Shown: piece after piece, positions 1-5,157 of the stretch | Layout of the letters: each line of letters starts with the position of its first letter | Position numbering within the stretch: the stretch's first letter is position 1 | DNA from: CBDCWA01 sp046048295 | Lineage (GTDB): Bacteria; Pseudomonadota; Alphaproteobacteria; Rhizobiales; Hyphomicrobiaceae | Length of the DNA: 5,157 nucleotides | Direction of reading: 5' to 3' | Assembly (NCBI GenBank): GCA_046048295.1 | Contig: JBJOGJ010000267.1 | Location: 1 to 5,157 of the forward strand | Translations under genes and position numbers: made by a program | The notes under the pieces: model-generated | What the model was told of the DNA's origin: nothing | The model's input: the letters and a program-made list of their open reading frames with translations, nothing else | Databases searched by the model: none

Positions 1-1074
1 GCCCCCATGGCCGAACAGGTGGATCGCAAGGATTCCTTCCCCCGCGATCTCTGGCCTAGGATGGGTGAGCTCGGTCTGCACGGCATCACCGTCGGAGAGG
101 AGGTCGGCGGTTCGGGACTTGGCTATCTCGCCCACTGCGTTGCCATGGAGGAGGTGTCGCGCGGTTCGGCCTCCGTCGGGCTTTCCTACGGCGCCCACTC
201 GAACCTCTGTGTCAACCAGATCTGGCGCAACGGCAGCAAGGAGCAGCACGAACGATACCTTCCGAAGCTGGTTTCCGGGGAGCATCTGGGCGGCCTCGCC
301 ATGTCTGAGCCAGGTGCCGGGTCCGATGTCATGTCGATGCAACTGAAGGCTTCGTGCAAGGGCGACAGGTATGTCCTGGCCGGCACGAAGATGTGGATCA
401 CGAACGGTGCCGGCGGGGATGTATTCGTCGTCTATGCGAAGACCGATCCATCCGCCGGTACGAAGGGCATCACGGCGTTCATCGTCGAATCCGCTTTTGA
501 TGGCTTCCGCGTCGCTCAGAAGCTGGACAAGCTCGGCATGCGCGGCTCGCCGACGGCTGAACTCGTGTTCGAGGACTGCGAGGTTCCGGCCGAAAATGTT
601 CTTGGCCGCGAAGGTGACGGTGCGCGCATCCTCATGTCCGGTCTCGACTTCGAGCGTGTCGTGCTTGCGGGCGGACCGCTCGGTATCATTCGTGCGGCCC
701 TGGATCTTGCCATGCCGTATGTCCGCGAGCGCCAGCAGTTCGGTCAGCCGATCGGTGCCTTCCAGCTCGTGCAGGGCAAGATCGCCGATATGTACGTGGC
801 GATGAACTCTGCCCGCGCTTACGTCTACGCGGTTGCAGCCGCCTGCGACAGGGGTGAGACGACGCGCCAGGATGCGGCCGGCGCGATCCTTTATGCCGCC
901 GAGAATGCGACCAGGGTGGCACTGGACGCCATCCAGCTTCTTGGCGGCAACGGCTACATCAATGAATTCCCGTCCGGCCGCCTGCTACGCGACGCCAAGC
1001 TTTACGAGATCGGGGCCGGTACGTCTGAGATACGTCGATGGCTGATCGGGCGGGAGCTCATTGCACACAGCTGA
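1..1074 (+). CDS. ivd: Isovaleryl-CoA dehydrogenase, 5'-partial
   Basis: Flavoprotein of the acyl-CoA dehydrogenase family. It oxidises isovaleryl-CoA to 3-methylcrotonyl-CoA in leucine breakdown, passing electrons to electron-transfer flavoprotein (family knowledge). Numbering from the Met at base 7, I see the IVD-like YGAHSNLCVNQ stretch (61-71), the first family signature AMSEPGAGSD (98-107), WITNG (130-134) and the second signature starting QLLGGNGY (310-317). The catalytic Glu sits in the LDFERVVLAGGP helix (E216, bases 652-654), as in isovaleryl-CoA dehydrogenases. The position used by medium-chain enzymes is Ala (A337 in YEIGAGTSE), which strongly favours this subfamily. The frame is open to base 1, and the residues before Met7 (Ala-Pro) continue the family's 'APxAxxxDR' region. 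The true start is therefore upstream, and roughly 30 or more N-terminal residues are missing. The next gene follows after 82 bases. Confidence 0.94.
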   Translation, partial: APMAEQVDRKDSFPRDLWPRMGELGLHGITVGEEVGGSGLGYLAHCVAMEEVSRGSASVGLSYGAHSNLCVNQIWRNGSKEQHERYLPKLVSGEHLGGLAMSEPGAGSDVMSMQLKASCKGDRYVLAGTKMWITNGAGGDVFVVYAKTDPSAGTKGITAFIVESAFDGFRVAQKLDKLGMRGSPTAELVFEDCEVPAENVLGREGDGARILMSGLDFERVVLAGGPLGIIRAALDLAMPYVRERQQFGQPIGAFQLVQGKIADMYVAMNSARAYVYAVAAACDRGETTRQDAAGAILYAAENATRVALDAIQLLGGNGYINEFPSGRLLRDAKLYEIGAGTSEIRRWLIGRELIAHS

Positions 1075-1156
1075 ATTTCGCCTGGCGTTTGTATTCTGCC
1101 GATATTCCTACATGATTGGGTGACAATCGTGCGTCTGCGAAGCTCTACGGGAGGAT

Positions 1157-1684
1157 ATGGTGCAACTCAGGCTTCTCGCTCTCATGGCATTGACGGTCGT
1201 TGGGCTGACCACGATTGCGCCGGGCGGCGCCTGGGCGGCGTGCGTCCGCGGCGTCGCATCCTCGGACACGCTTCGCATTCGCAGCGGGCCCGATGCCTCC
1301 AACTCGGAGGTCGGGCGCATTCCCCACGACGCTTGCGGCGTGCAGGTGACCGGTCCCTGTCGGCGCGGCTGGTGTCCCGTCGCCTTTCGAGGGGTTTCCG
1401 GCTGGTCCAGCGGGCGCTATCTCGCTGAGCAATCCGGCCGGGCGCCGCAGCAGCCCGCCCCGCAGGCACAGGAGAAGCTGAAGGCGGCCGGGCTCTGCGT
1501 GACCGGCATCCCGCCCGACGGCGCGTTGCAGATCCGCTCGGGTCCCGGCGGAAATTTCGTTGCGCTTTATGGCTTTCGCGCCGGCACCTGCGGCATCCGC
1601 ATCACCGGCAGGTGCCGCGGCGTGTTCTGTCCGGTACAATACAAGGAGTTCAATGGTTGGGCCGACCGTCGCAACCTGCGATGA
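1157..1684 (+). CDS. Secreted protein with two cysteine-rich SH3-like repeats
   Basis: A 175-residue protein of unknown specific function. Residues 1-27 look like a Sec signal peptide: short basic start, hydrophobic run LLALMALTVVGLTTIA, and an AWA cleavage motif before Ala28. The mature protein is two SH3b-like modules, about 29-91 and 114-175, joined by a Gln/Pro/Ala-rich linker. Both carry the bacterial SH3 hallmark (LRIRSGP at 39-45, LQIRSGP at 124-130) and a closing GW..xRxL motif. Each has four Cys (29, 60, 68, 73 and 114, 145, 153, 158) at exactly matching spacing, which suggests disulfides in the periplasm. Bacterial SH3 modules often bind cell-wall peptides or other proteins; applying that here is inference. 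GGGAGG at 1149-1154 lies only 2 bases from the ATG, which is tight but usable. Met10 is a less likely start because it would shorten the signal peptide. The thiolase gene begins 19 bases after the stop, so co-transcription is plausible despite unrelated roles. Confidence 0.85.
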   Translation: MVQLRLLALMALTVVGLTTIAPGGAWAACVRGVASSDTLRIRSGPDASNSEVGRIPHDACGVQVTGPCRRGWCPVAFRGVSGWSSGRYLAEQSGRAPQQPAPQAQEKLKAAGLCVTGIPPDGALQIRSGPGGNFVALYGFRAGTCGIRITGRCRGVFCPVQYKEFNGWADRRNLR

Positions 1685-1692
1685 AGGCTCCC

Positions 1693-1697
1693 GGAGG
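1693..1697 (+). promoter_or_regulatory. Ribosome binding site setting the thiolase start
   Basis: GGAGG lies 6 bases before the ATG at 1704. The thiolase frame is open further upstream, to an ATG at 1560 inside the SH3-repeat gene. The extra residues are low-complexity and out of family, and the Shine-Dalgarno match supports 1704. Confidence 0.75.
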
Positions 1698-1703
1698 CAG
1701 ATC

Positions 1704-2906
1704 ATGCAATCTCTCCTTCCTGGCGGTGATGCCATCGTTGTCGCCTCGGGCGCGCGAACACCGATCGGCGGCTTCCAGGGTGACTTCGCCGCGCTGACTG
1801 CAACCGACCTCGCCGGTATCGCCGTGAAGGGCGCCGTCGCACGGGCATCCATTCGGCCGGAAGACATCTCGGAGTTGCTGATGGGGTGCGTTCTGCCCGC
1901 CGGCCTAGGGCAGGCCCCGGCGCGGCAGGCGGCGCGCGGCGCCGGCCTTCCGGACGGTGTCCCTTGTACGACCGTCAACAAGATGTGCGGCTCCGGCATG
2001 AAGACGGTCATGCAGGCTGCGGAGGCGCTTGCATTCCGGCCTGACGATATTCTCGTCGCCGGCGGCATGGAGAGCATGACGAACGCGCCCTATCTTCTCC
2101 CGCGCATGCGCTCGGGTGCGCGGCTCGGCCATGCCCAGGCGCTCGATCACATGTTCGTCGACGGACTCGAGGATGCCTACGACAAGGGCCGCCTGATGGG
2201 CACCTACGCGGAGGATACCGCCCGCCACTATCAGTTCACGCGCTATCAGCAGGATGCCTTTGCCCTTGCAAGCCTCGATCGCGCAAGGCGCTCCAACGAG
2301 GACCAGACCTTTGCCAGCGAGATCGTGCCCGTCCCGGTGACCTCGCGATCCGGCACGCGGATCGTTGAACGCGATGAGCAGCCCTTCAAGGCCGATCCGG
2401 CAAAGATCCCTGAGCTCAAGCCTGCCTTCAGGAAGGACGGTACGGTTACGCCCGCCAATTCCAGCTCGATATCCGATGGTGCCGCCGCACTCGTCCTTAT
2501 GCGTCGGAGCACCGCCGAACGTTTGGGCGTGCTGCCGCTGGCCGTTATTGCCGGCATGGCGAGCTTTGCGCAGGCGCCGGCCTGGTTCACGACGGCGCCG
2601 GTCGGCGCAATGAAGCGTCTGTTCGACCAGACGGGTTGGGATACGTCCTCGATCGGTCTTTTCGAGATCAACGAGGCATTCGCTGTCGTGACGATGGCGG
2701 CCATGCATGACCTGGGCTTGCCGCATGAGAAGGTGAACGTTCACGGAGGAGCATGTGCTCTCGGCCATCCGGTTGGCGCTTCCGGTGCCCGCATCATCGT
2801 CACACTGCTGAACGCCATGCGGAAGCATGACGTGCGGCGCGGCGTTGCGGCCATCTGTATCGGCGGCGGCGAGGCAACTGCAATGGCTTTCGAACGCCAT
2901 TCGTGA
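1704..2906 (+). CDS. Thiolase, probably acetyl-CoA C-acetyltransferase
   Basis: A cytoplasmic thiolase of 400 residues, the usual length for the family. It should interconvert acetoacetyl-CoA plus CoA and two acetyl-CoA, or act on a related 3-ketoacyl-CoA. The catalytic elements are all present: nucleophilic Cys95 in VNKMCGSGMK, the NEAFA motif at 323-327, His355 in GGACALGHPVGASGAR, and Cys385 in the C-terminal CIGGGEA motif. The N-terminal IVVASGARTPIGGFQG segment is also typical. The ATG at 1704 was chosen over the in-frame ATG at 1560 because family similarity begins here and GGAGG precedes it. Next to isovaleryl-CoA dehydrogenase, the enzyme could process acetoacetyl-CoA formed from leucine-derived acetoacetate, but that link is inferred. 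A role in polyhydroxybutyrate synthesis or general fatty-acid breakdown cannot be excluded; substrate chain length cannot be read from the sequence. Confidence 0.93.
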   Translation: MQSLLPGGDAIVVASGARTPIGGFQGDFAALTATDLAGIAVKGAVARASIRPEDISELLMGCVLPAGLGQAPARQAARGAGLPDGVPCTTVNKMCGSGMKTVMQAAEALAFRPDDILVAGGMESMTNAPYLLPRMRSGARLGHAQALDHMFVDGLEDAYDKGRLMGTYAEDTARHYQFTRYQQDAFALASLDRARRSNEDQTFASEIVPVPVTSRSGTRIVERDEQPFKADPAKIPELKPAFRKDGTVTPANSSSISDGAAALVLMRRSTAERLGVLPLAVIAGMASFAQAPAWFTTAPVGAMKRLFDQTGWDTSSIGLFEINEAFAVVTMAAMHDLGLPHEKVNVHGGACALGHPVGASGARIIVTLLNAMRKHDVRRGVAAICIGGGEATAMAFERHS

Positions 2907-2909
2907 TAA

Positions 2910-2945
2910 CGGCTTCGCCGGCGGGCGCGGGGCGGTCGGCGCCCC
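2910..2945 (+). terminator. GC-rich hairpins after the thiolase gene, possible weak terminator
   Basis: Two short perfect inverted repeats sit in the 63-base gap: CGGC-TTC-GCCG at 2910-2920 and GGGGCG-GTCGG-CGCCCC at 2929-2945. The second has a 6-bp all-GC stem with a 5-base loop. No T-tract follows, so this is not a classical intrinsic terminator. It may slow or partly end transcription before the ydcF-like gene, or may be chance in GC-rich DNA. Confidence 0.25.
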
Positions 2946-2969
2946 AGGTGCCGTGCTGGGAAGGATCGG

Positions 2970-3770
2970 ATGCAGATGTTCTATCTCGCCTCCAAGCTAT
3001 TCGCGCTCCTGTTCACGCCATCCAATTTCATCGCCATTCTTCTGATCGCGGGTACCGCCTTGGTCGCATTGGGCTTTCGCCCTCGACTTGGGCTGCGGCT
3101 GGCTGTGACAGGCGCAGCTCTTCTCGTCGTCTGTGGCTTCCTGCCTCTTGGCACCTGTCTCACCATGCCGCTCGAGGAGCGCTTCAAGCGCACTACGAAT
3201 CCTGGGCCTGTTGCCGGCATCATTCTGCTTGGCGGCTATGAGGATCCCGGCATGGCGCAGGCCCGTGGCGTGCTGACGGTCAACGAGGCTGCCGAGCGCC
3301 TGCTCGAGACCATGCTACTTGCCCGTCGCCATCCCGATGCCGTGATCGTCATTTCGGGCGCCTGGGCAACGCTGTTGCAAAACAATGTCGACGCCACTGC
3401 GCCGGTTGCAGCTTTCCTGATGGAGAACGGCATACCGGGGAAGCGCATCATCGTCGAACGAAAATCGCGCAACACCTACGAGAATGCCGTCTACACCAGC
3501 CAGCTTCTGAAGCCTCGGAAGGGACAGCGCTTTATTCTCGTGACGTCGGCCTATCACATGCCCCGCTCCGTCGGCACCTTCAGGGCTCAGGGAATGGATG
3601 TCGTTGCCTGGCCTTCGGACTATCGAACATATGGCTGGAGCGACGCAGCCGTCGCGTTCCGCTGGGCCACCCAGGGCCTCGAACGCACAGACCTTGCGAC
3701 GAAGGAATGGCTTGGTCTCCTGGCCTATTGGATGACCGGCCGGACCAGCGCGCTCTTCCCGGCACCCTAG
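2970..3770 (+). CDS. YdcF/SanA/ElyC-like DUF218 membrane protein
   Basis: A 266-residue protein of the DUF218 (YdcF-like) family. The N-terminus has two hydrophobic segments, about 7-35 and 43-65, separated by a basic turn (RPRLGLR), so it is probably membrane-anchored with the conserved domain outside the cytoplasm. The family pattern follows in order: GIILLGG (83-89), VIVISGAW (125-132), ERKSRNTYENA (163-173, the conserved E..S.NT.EN motif) and LVTSAYHMPRS (190-200). ElyC and SanA of Escherichia coli affect envelope integrity and peptidoglycan or lipid-carrier metabolism; the biochemical activity of this member is unknown. GGGAAGG at 2958-2964 lies 5 bases before the ATG at 2970. The in-frame ATG at 2976 is a possible but less well spaced alternative. 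The gene lies 63 bases after the thiolase gene on the same strand and ends 7 bases from the convergent lipoprotein gene. Confidence 0.88.
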   Translation: MQMFYLASKLFALLFTPSNFIAILLIAGTALVALGFRPRLGLRLAVTGAALLVVCGFLPLGTCLTMPLEERFKRTTNPGPVAGIILLGGYEDPGMAQARGVLTVNEAAERLLETMLLARRHPDAVIVISGAWATLLQNNVDATAPVAAFLMENGIPGKRIIVERKSRNTYENAVYTSQLLKPRKGQRFILVTSAYHMPRSVGTFRAQGMDVVAWPSDYRTYGWSDAAVAFRWATQGLERTDLATKEWLGLLAYWMTGRTSALFPAP

Positions 3771-3777
3771 CCGCAGG

Positions 3778-4233
3778 TCAGTTGTTGATGTTGTAGGGAA
3801 CGGCAAGTTCCCGATCCAGATCGAACTTCTCACACTTCATCTCCGCGAGGCGGAGGTTGTAGGCGTTCAGTTGTGCGCGGTCGCGCCGCAGATCTTCCTC
3901 CGGGCGGGCGCCGAACTGAGTTCCACCGTAGACGGGCTGCAGCGTACGGTGCATCGCCTTTGAGACGGTACTGGTCGGTTGCCGTGACTTGGCGGCACGC
4001 ACCTGAATTATCCGGATCTGCATCCGTCCGCGTAGCCGCTTGCAATCGAGCTTCTTTTCCTCTGCGCTCAGATGGTAGCGGCCGTCGGGACCTATGGTGC
4101 CGATCCCCGAGCCCTCGATCTGGCCGCTGCTGCTGGCGCACGCCGCGGTCAGGAGGACGCAGCCCAGGAGGGCGGCGAAAACGCTCAGCCTGCCGCGGTT
4201 GTCGGTTGCAATATTCGGACGAACTGGAACCAC
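3778..4233 (-). CDS. Putative small lipoprotein of unknown function
   Basis: A 151-residue protein I do not recognise by function. The N-terminus has Arg14 and Arg16, then a hydrophobic stretch (VFAALLGCVLL) ending in LLTAAC. This fits a lipoprotein signal peptide with Cys32 as the lipidated residue, though Thr at -3 is less usual than Leu. A Ser/Gly-rich tether follows. Next come two charged, probably helical segments, about 56-84 and 111-142, each with one Cys (64 in KKLDCKRL, 134 in EMKCEKF). A disulfide-pinned helical hairpin in the periplasm is possible but inferred. The start is GTG at 4231-4233, with GAAGGTGG (4237-4244 on the minus strand) just before it. An overlapping ATG at 4246 opens another frame that lacks any signal peptide. 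It is divergent from the glutaredoxin gene and convergent with the ydcF-like gene. Confidence 0.72.
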   Translation of the reverse strand: MVPVRPNIATDNRGRLSVFAALLGCVLLTAACASSSGQIEGSGIGTIGPDGRYHLSAEEKKLDCKRLRGRMQIRIIQVRAAKSRQPTSTVSKAMHRTLQPVYGGTQFGARPEEDLRRDRAQLNAYNLRLAEMKCEKFDLDRELAVPYNINN

Positions 4234-4395
4234 GTGCCACCTTCATAGCTGCCGGGAACTTGTCGGCATCGGGAACCTCACGGTCCCTTCACAGGCTGTT
4301 TATGAGCCTTGATTGGCTTTTCTATGCCCGCCGCGACACATTCCAGCCGTACTCGGCCAAGGGCAAGTCCAGCCCCGCAAAGAATTGAGGAAATC
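4234..4395. promoter_or_regulatory. Divergent intergenic region, promoters expected
   Basis: This 162-base gap separates the minus-strand lipoprotein gene from the plus-strand glutaredoxin gene, so each probably has a promoter here (inferred from layout). I could not find a convincing -35/-10 pair on either strand. The visible structure is a direct repeat CGGGAAC at 4253-4259 and 4270-4276, 17 bases apart. The second copy forms an imperfect hairpin with GGTCCC (4271-4276 against 4282-4287). Confidence 0.35.
4387..4391 (+). promoter_or_regulatory. Ribosome binding site setting the glutaredoxin start
   Basis: GAGGA lies 4 bases before the ATG at 4396. The frame is open upstream to a TTG at 4309, but the added residues are low-complexity and have no comparable ribosome binding site, so 4396 is the better start. 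Confidence 0.7.
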
Positions 4396-5052
4396 ATGAG
4401 CAGTCGAACTGAAACGGCCTCCGTCGCACCCGTAAGGGTTCAGCTTTTTCGCTGGGCTGGCAAGTGGGGCCCCTTCAAGGTGAAGATCCCGTGCGGCGAA
4501 TGCGCACTTACCCAGGACATACTCCGGGATACCTTCGAGAACGAGCTTGCCGGCATTCCGATCGAACTCGTGACCGAAGACTGGTTGTCGAACTGGTGGA
4601 AGCCGCTGCCGAAAGGTGGCTGGCACGCGCCGATCGTGATGGTCGAGGGGCGGATCATCAGCCAGGGGCATGCGCTCAATCGCGGCATACTGGCGGAGGC
4701 AGTCATCCATGCCCACGTCGGGCGCTCCGGCGTCACAGGCACCCAGGTGTTCGGAAAGGCGACTTGCCCGCACTGCATTCGCGCCAAGAGCCATCTCGAG
4801 GCCGCGGGCATTCCCTATGTCTATCACGACGTTGTACGGGATCCGCGTGCACTCTACGAAATGATCGCCCGGGTGAAGCCGATCGTCGGCCCGAAGACGC
4901 CGATCACCGTGCCCCAGGTCTGGCTCGACGGTGCCTACGTCGGGGGCGCTGATGCTCTCGGGCTCGCGTTGGGCATGGTTGGCTCAGACACAGACCGCGC
5001 CGGCGCTCCCCCGGTCCGTGCCCCGCTCGGCTCGGAGGCGGCGCACGCTTGA
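4396..5052 (+). CDS. Glutaredoxin with an additional N-terminal thioredoxin-like CxxC domain
   Basis: A 218-residue cytoplasmic protein with no signal peptide, apparently two thioredoxin folds in tandem. The C-terminal domain (about 115-195) is a recognisable glutaredoxin: strand TQVFG, active site CPHC (124-127, bases 4765-4776), cis-proline motif TVP (171-173) and the glutathione-site GGADAL (183-188). The N-terminal domain (about 13-106) has the same order of elements: strand VQLFRW, CGEC (33-36, bases 4492-4503), a helix, strand IPIELV, then HAPIVMVEG with Pro79 in the cis-proline position. A typical single-domain glutaredoxin is about 80-110 residues, so this is roughly twice that. The tail after about 196 is Ala/Pro-rich and probably disordered. 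Expected activity is thiol-disulfide or glutathione-linked reduction; the substrate is unknown. The assignment of the N-terminal domain is my inference from motif order. It lies 66 bases upstream of the probable carboxylase gene on the same strand. Confidence 0.85.
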   Translation: MSSRTETASVAPVRVQLFRWAGKWGPFKVKIPCGECALTQDILRDTFENELAGIPIELVTEDWLSNWWKPLPKGGWHAPIVMVEGRIISQGHALNRGILAEAVIHAHVGRSGVTGTQVFGKATCPHCIRAKSHLEAAGIPYVYHDVVRDPRALYEMIARVKPIVGPKTPITVPQVWLDGAYVGGADALGLALGMVGSDTDRAGAPPVRAPLGSEAAHA

Positions 5053-5118
5053 CGGGGGCGGCTTGTCCTCGGGCCCTGGTGGTGCTTTGCTGGTGTGGTC
5101 CCTAACGCCAGAGAGCCC

Positions 5119-5157
5119 ATGCCACGGCTGATTTCCAGGATCGACACCGCCTCGGCT
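5119..5157 (+). CDS. Possible methylcrotonyl-CoA carboxylase beta subunit, 3'-partial (13 codons)
   Basis: An ATG at 5119 opens a frame that runs off the window, reading MPRLISRIDTASA. The pattern 'L.SRID..S' close to the start is typical of the carboxyltransferase (beta) subunit of methylcrotonyl-CoA carboxylase, which acts directly after isovaleryl-CoA dehydrogenase in leucine breakdown. Having that dehydrogenase about 4 kb upstream on the same strand supports the call. Only 13 residues are visible and the ribosome binding site is weak (AGAGAG at 5110-5115, 3 bases from the ATG), so the identity is tentative. Confidence 0.5.
   Translation, partial: MPRLISRIDTASA

Noticed and set aside
652..1035. 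Apparent loss of the catalytic Glu at the C-terminal acyl-CoA dehydrogenase position (Ala337)
   Set aside because: This is the normal isovaleryl-CoA dehydrogenase arrangement. The catalytic Glu is at the alternative position (E216), so the enzyme is not defective.
1089..1116. TTGTAT followed by CATGAT as a promoter for the SH3-repeat gene
   Set aside because: The -10 match is poor and the pairing is no better than chance in an AT-richer gap. I cannot support it without transcription data.
1560..1703. Upstream extension of the thiolase by 48 codons
   Set aside because: The extra residues overlap the SH3-repeat gene, are out of family, and lack the ribosome binding site seen just before 1704.
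1145..2077. Long minus-strand open frame of 310 codons opposite the SH3-repeat and thiolase genes
   Set aside because: It spans two well-supported plus-strand genes, and its translation shows no family motif and is of low-complexity composition. It is a shadow of high-GC codon use.
1905..2900. Minus-strand open frame of 331 codons opposite the thiolase gene
   Set aside because: The thiolase on the other strand has all its catalytic residues. The antisense translation is rich in Arg and His with no recognisable domain.
3771..3777. Bidirectional terminator between the convergent ydcF-like and lipoprotein genes
   Set aside because: The gap is only 7 bases, and I found no convincing hairpin with T-tracts in the flanking coding ends.
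3830..4246. Minus-strand 138-codon frame with an ATG at 4246, overlapping the lipoprotein gene
   Set aside because: It has no signal peptide or family motif and is Arg/Pro-rich. The overlapping frame from the GTG at 4233 encodes a coherent lipoprotein-like protein.
4255..4300. GGAAC elements as -35 boxes of a general-stress (RpoE2/EcfG-type) sigma promoter
   Set aside because: Neither GGAAC (4255-4259 or 4272-4276) has a TT at the expected distance of about 18-19 bases; the nearest TT after the second copy is 22 bases away.

Overview
The window is high-GC DNA with densely packed genes and rhizobial-type protein sequences. It most likely comes from the chromosome or a large replicon of an alphaproteobacterium of the order Hyphomicrobiales (Rhizobium/Sinorhizobium-like). 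That placement rests on my recognition of protein character, not on a search. I see no tRNA, rRNA, CRISPR array, insertion sequence or phage gene.

Layout, left to right. Bases 1-1074 hold all but the N-terminus of an isovaleryl-CoA dehydrogenase gene (+), whose start lies before the window. Bases 1157-1684 (+) encode a small secreted protein made of two SH3-like repeats with identically spaced cysteines. Bases 1704-2906 (+) encode a thiolase of the acetyl-CoA C-acetyltransferase type. Bases 2970-3770 (+) encode a membrane-anchored YdcF/SanA/ElyC-like (DUF218) protein. Bases 3778-4233 (-) encode a small putative lipoprotein that converges on the ydcF-like gene. Bases 4396-5052 (+) encode a two-domain thioredoxin-fold/glutaredoxin protein. 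The window ends 13 codons into a further gene (5119 onward, +), whose first residues resemble the N-terminus of the methylcrotonyl-CoA carboxylase beta subunit.

The two ends suggest a leucine/isovalerate catabolic locus. Isovaleryl-CoA dehydrogenase makes 3-methylcrotonyl-CoA, and methylcrotonyl-CoA carboxylase takes it further. The pathway ends in acetoacetate and acetyl-CoA, and a thiolase handles acetoacetyl-CoA. Between these steps sit envelope genes (SH3-repeat protein, YdcF-like protein, lipoprotein) and a redox gene with no obvious part in leucine breakdown. The locus therefore looks like a catabolic cluster interrupted by, or interleaved with, unrelated genes. The points most worth a second look are the glutaredoxin fused to a second CxxC thioredoxin-like domain, the perfectly in-register eight-cysteine SH3 duplication, and the uncharacterised lipoprotein.
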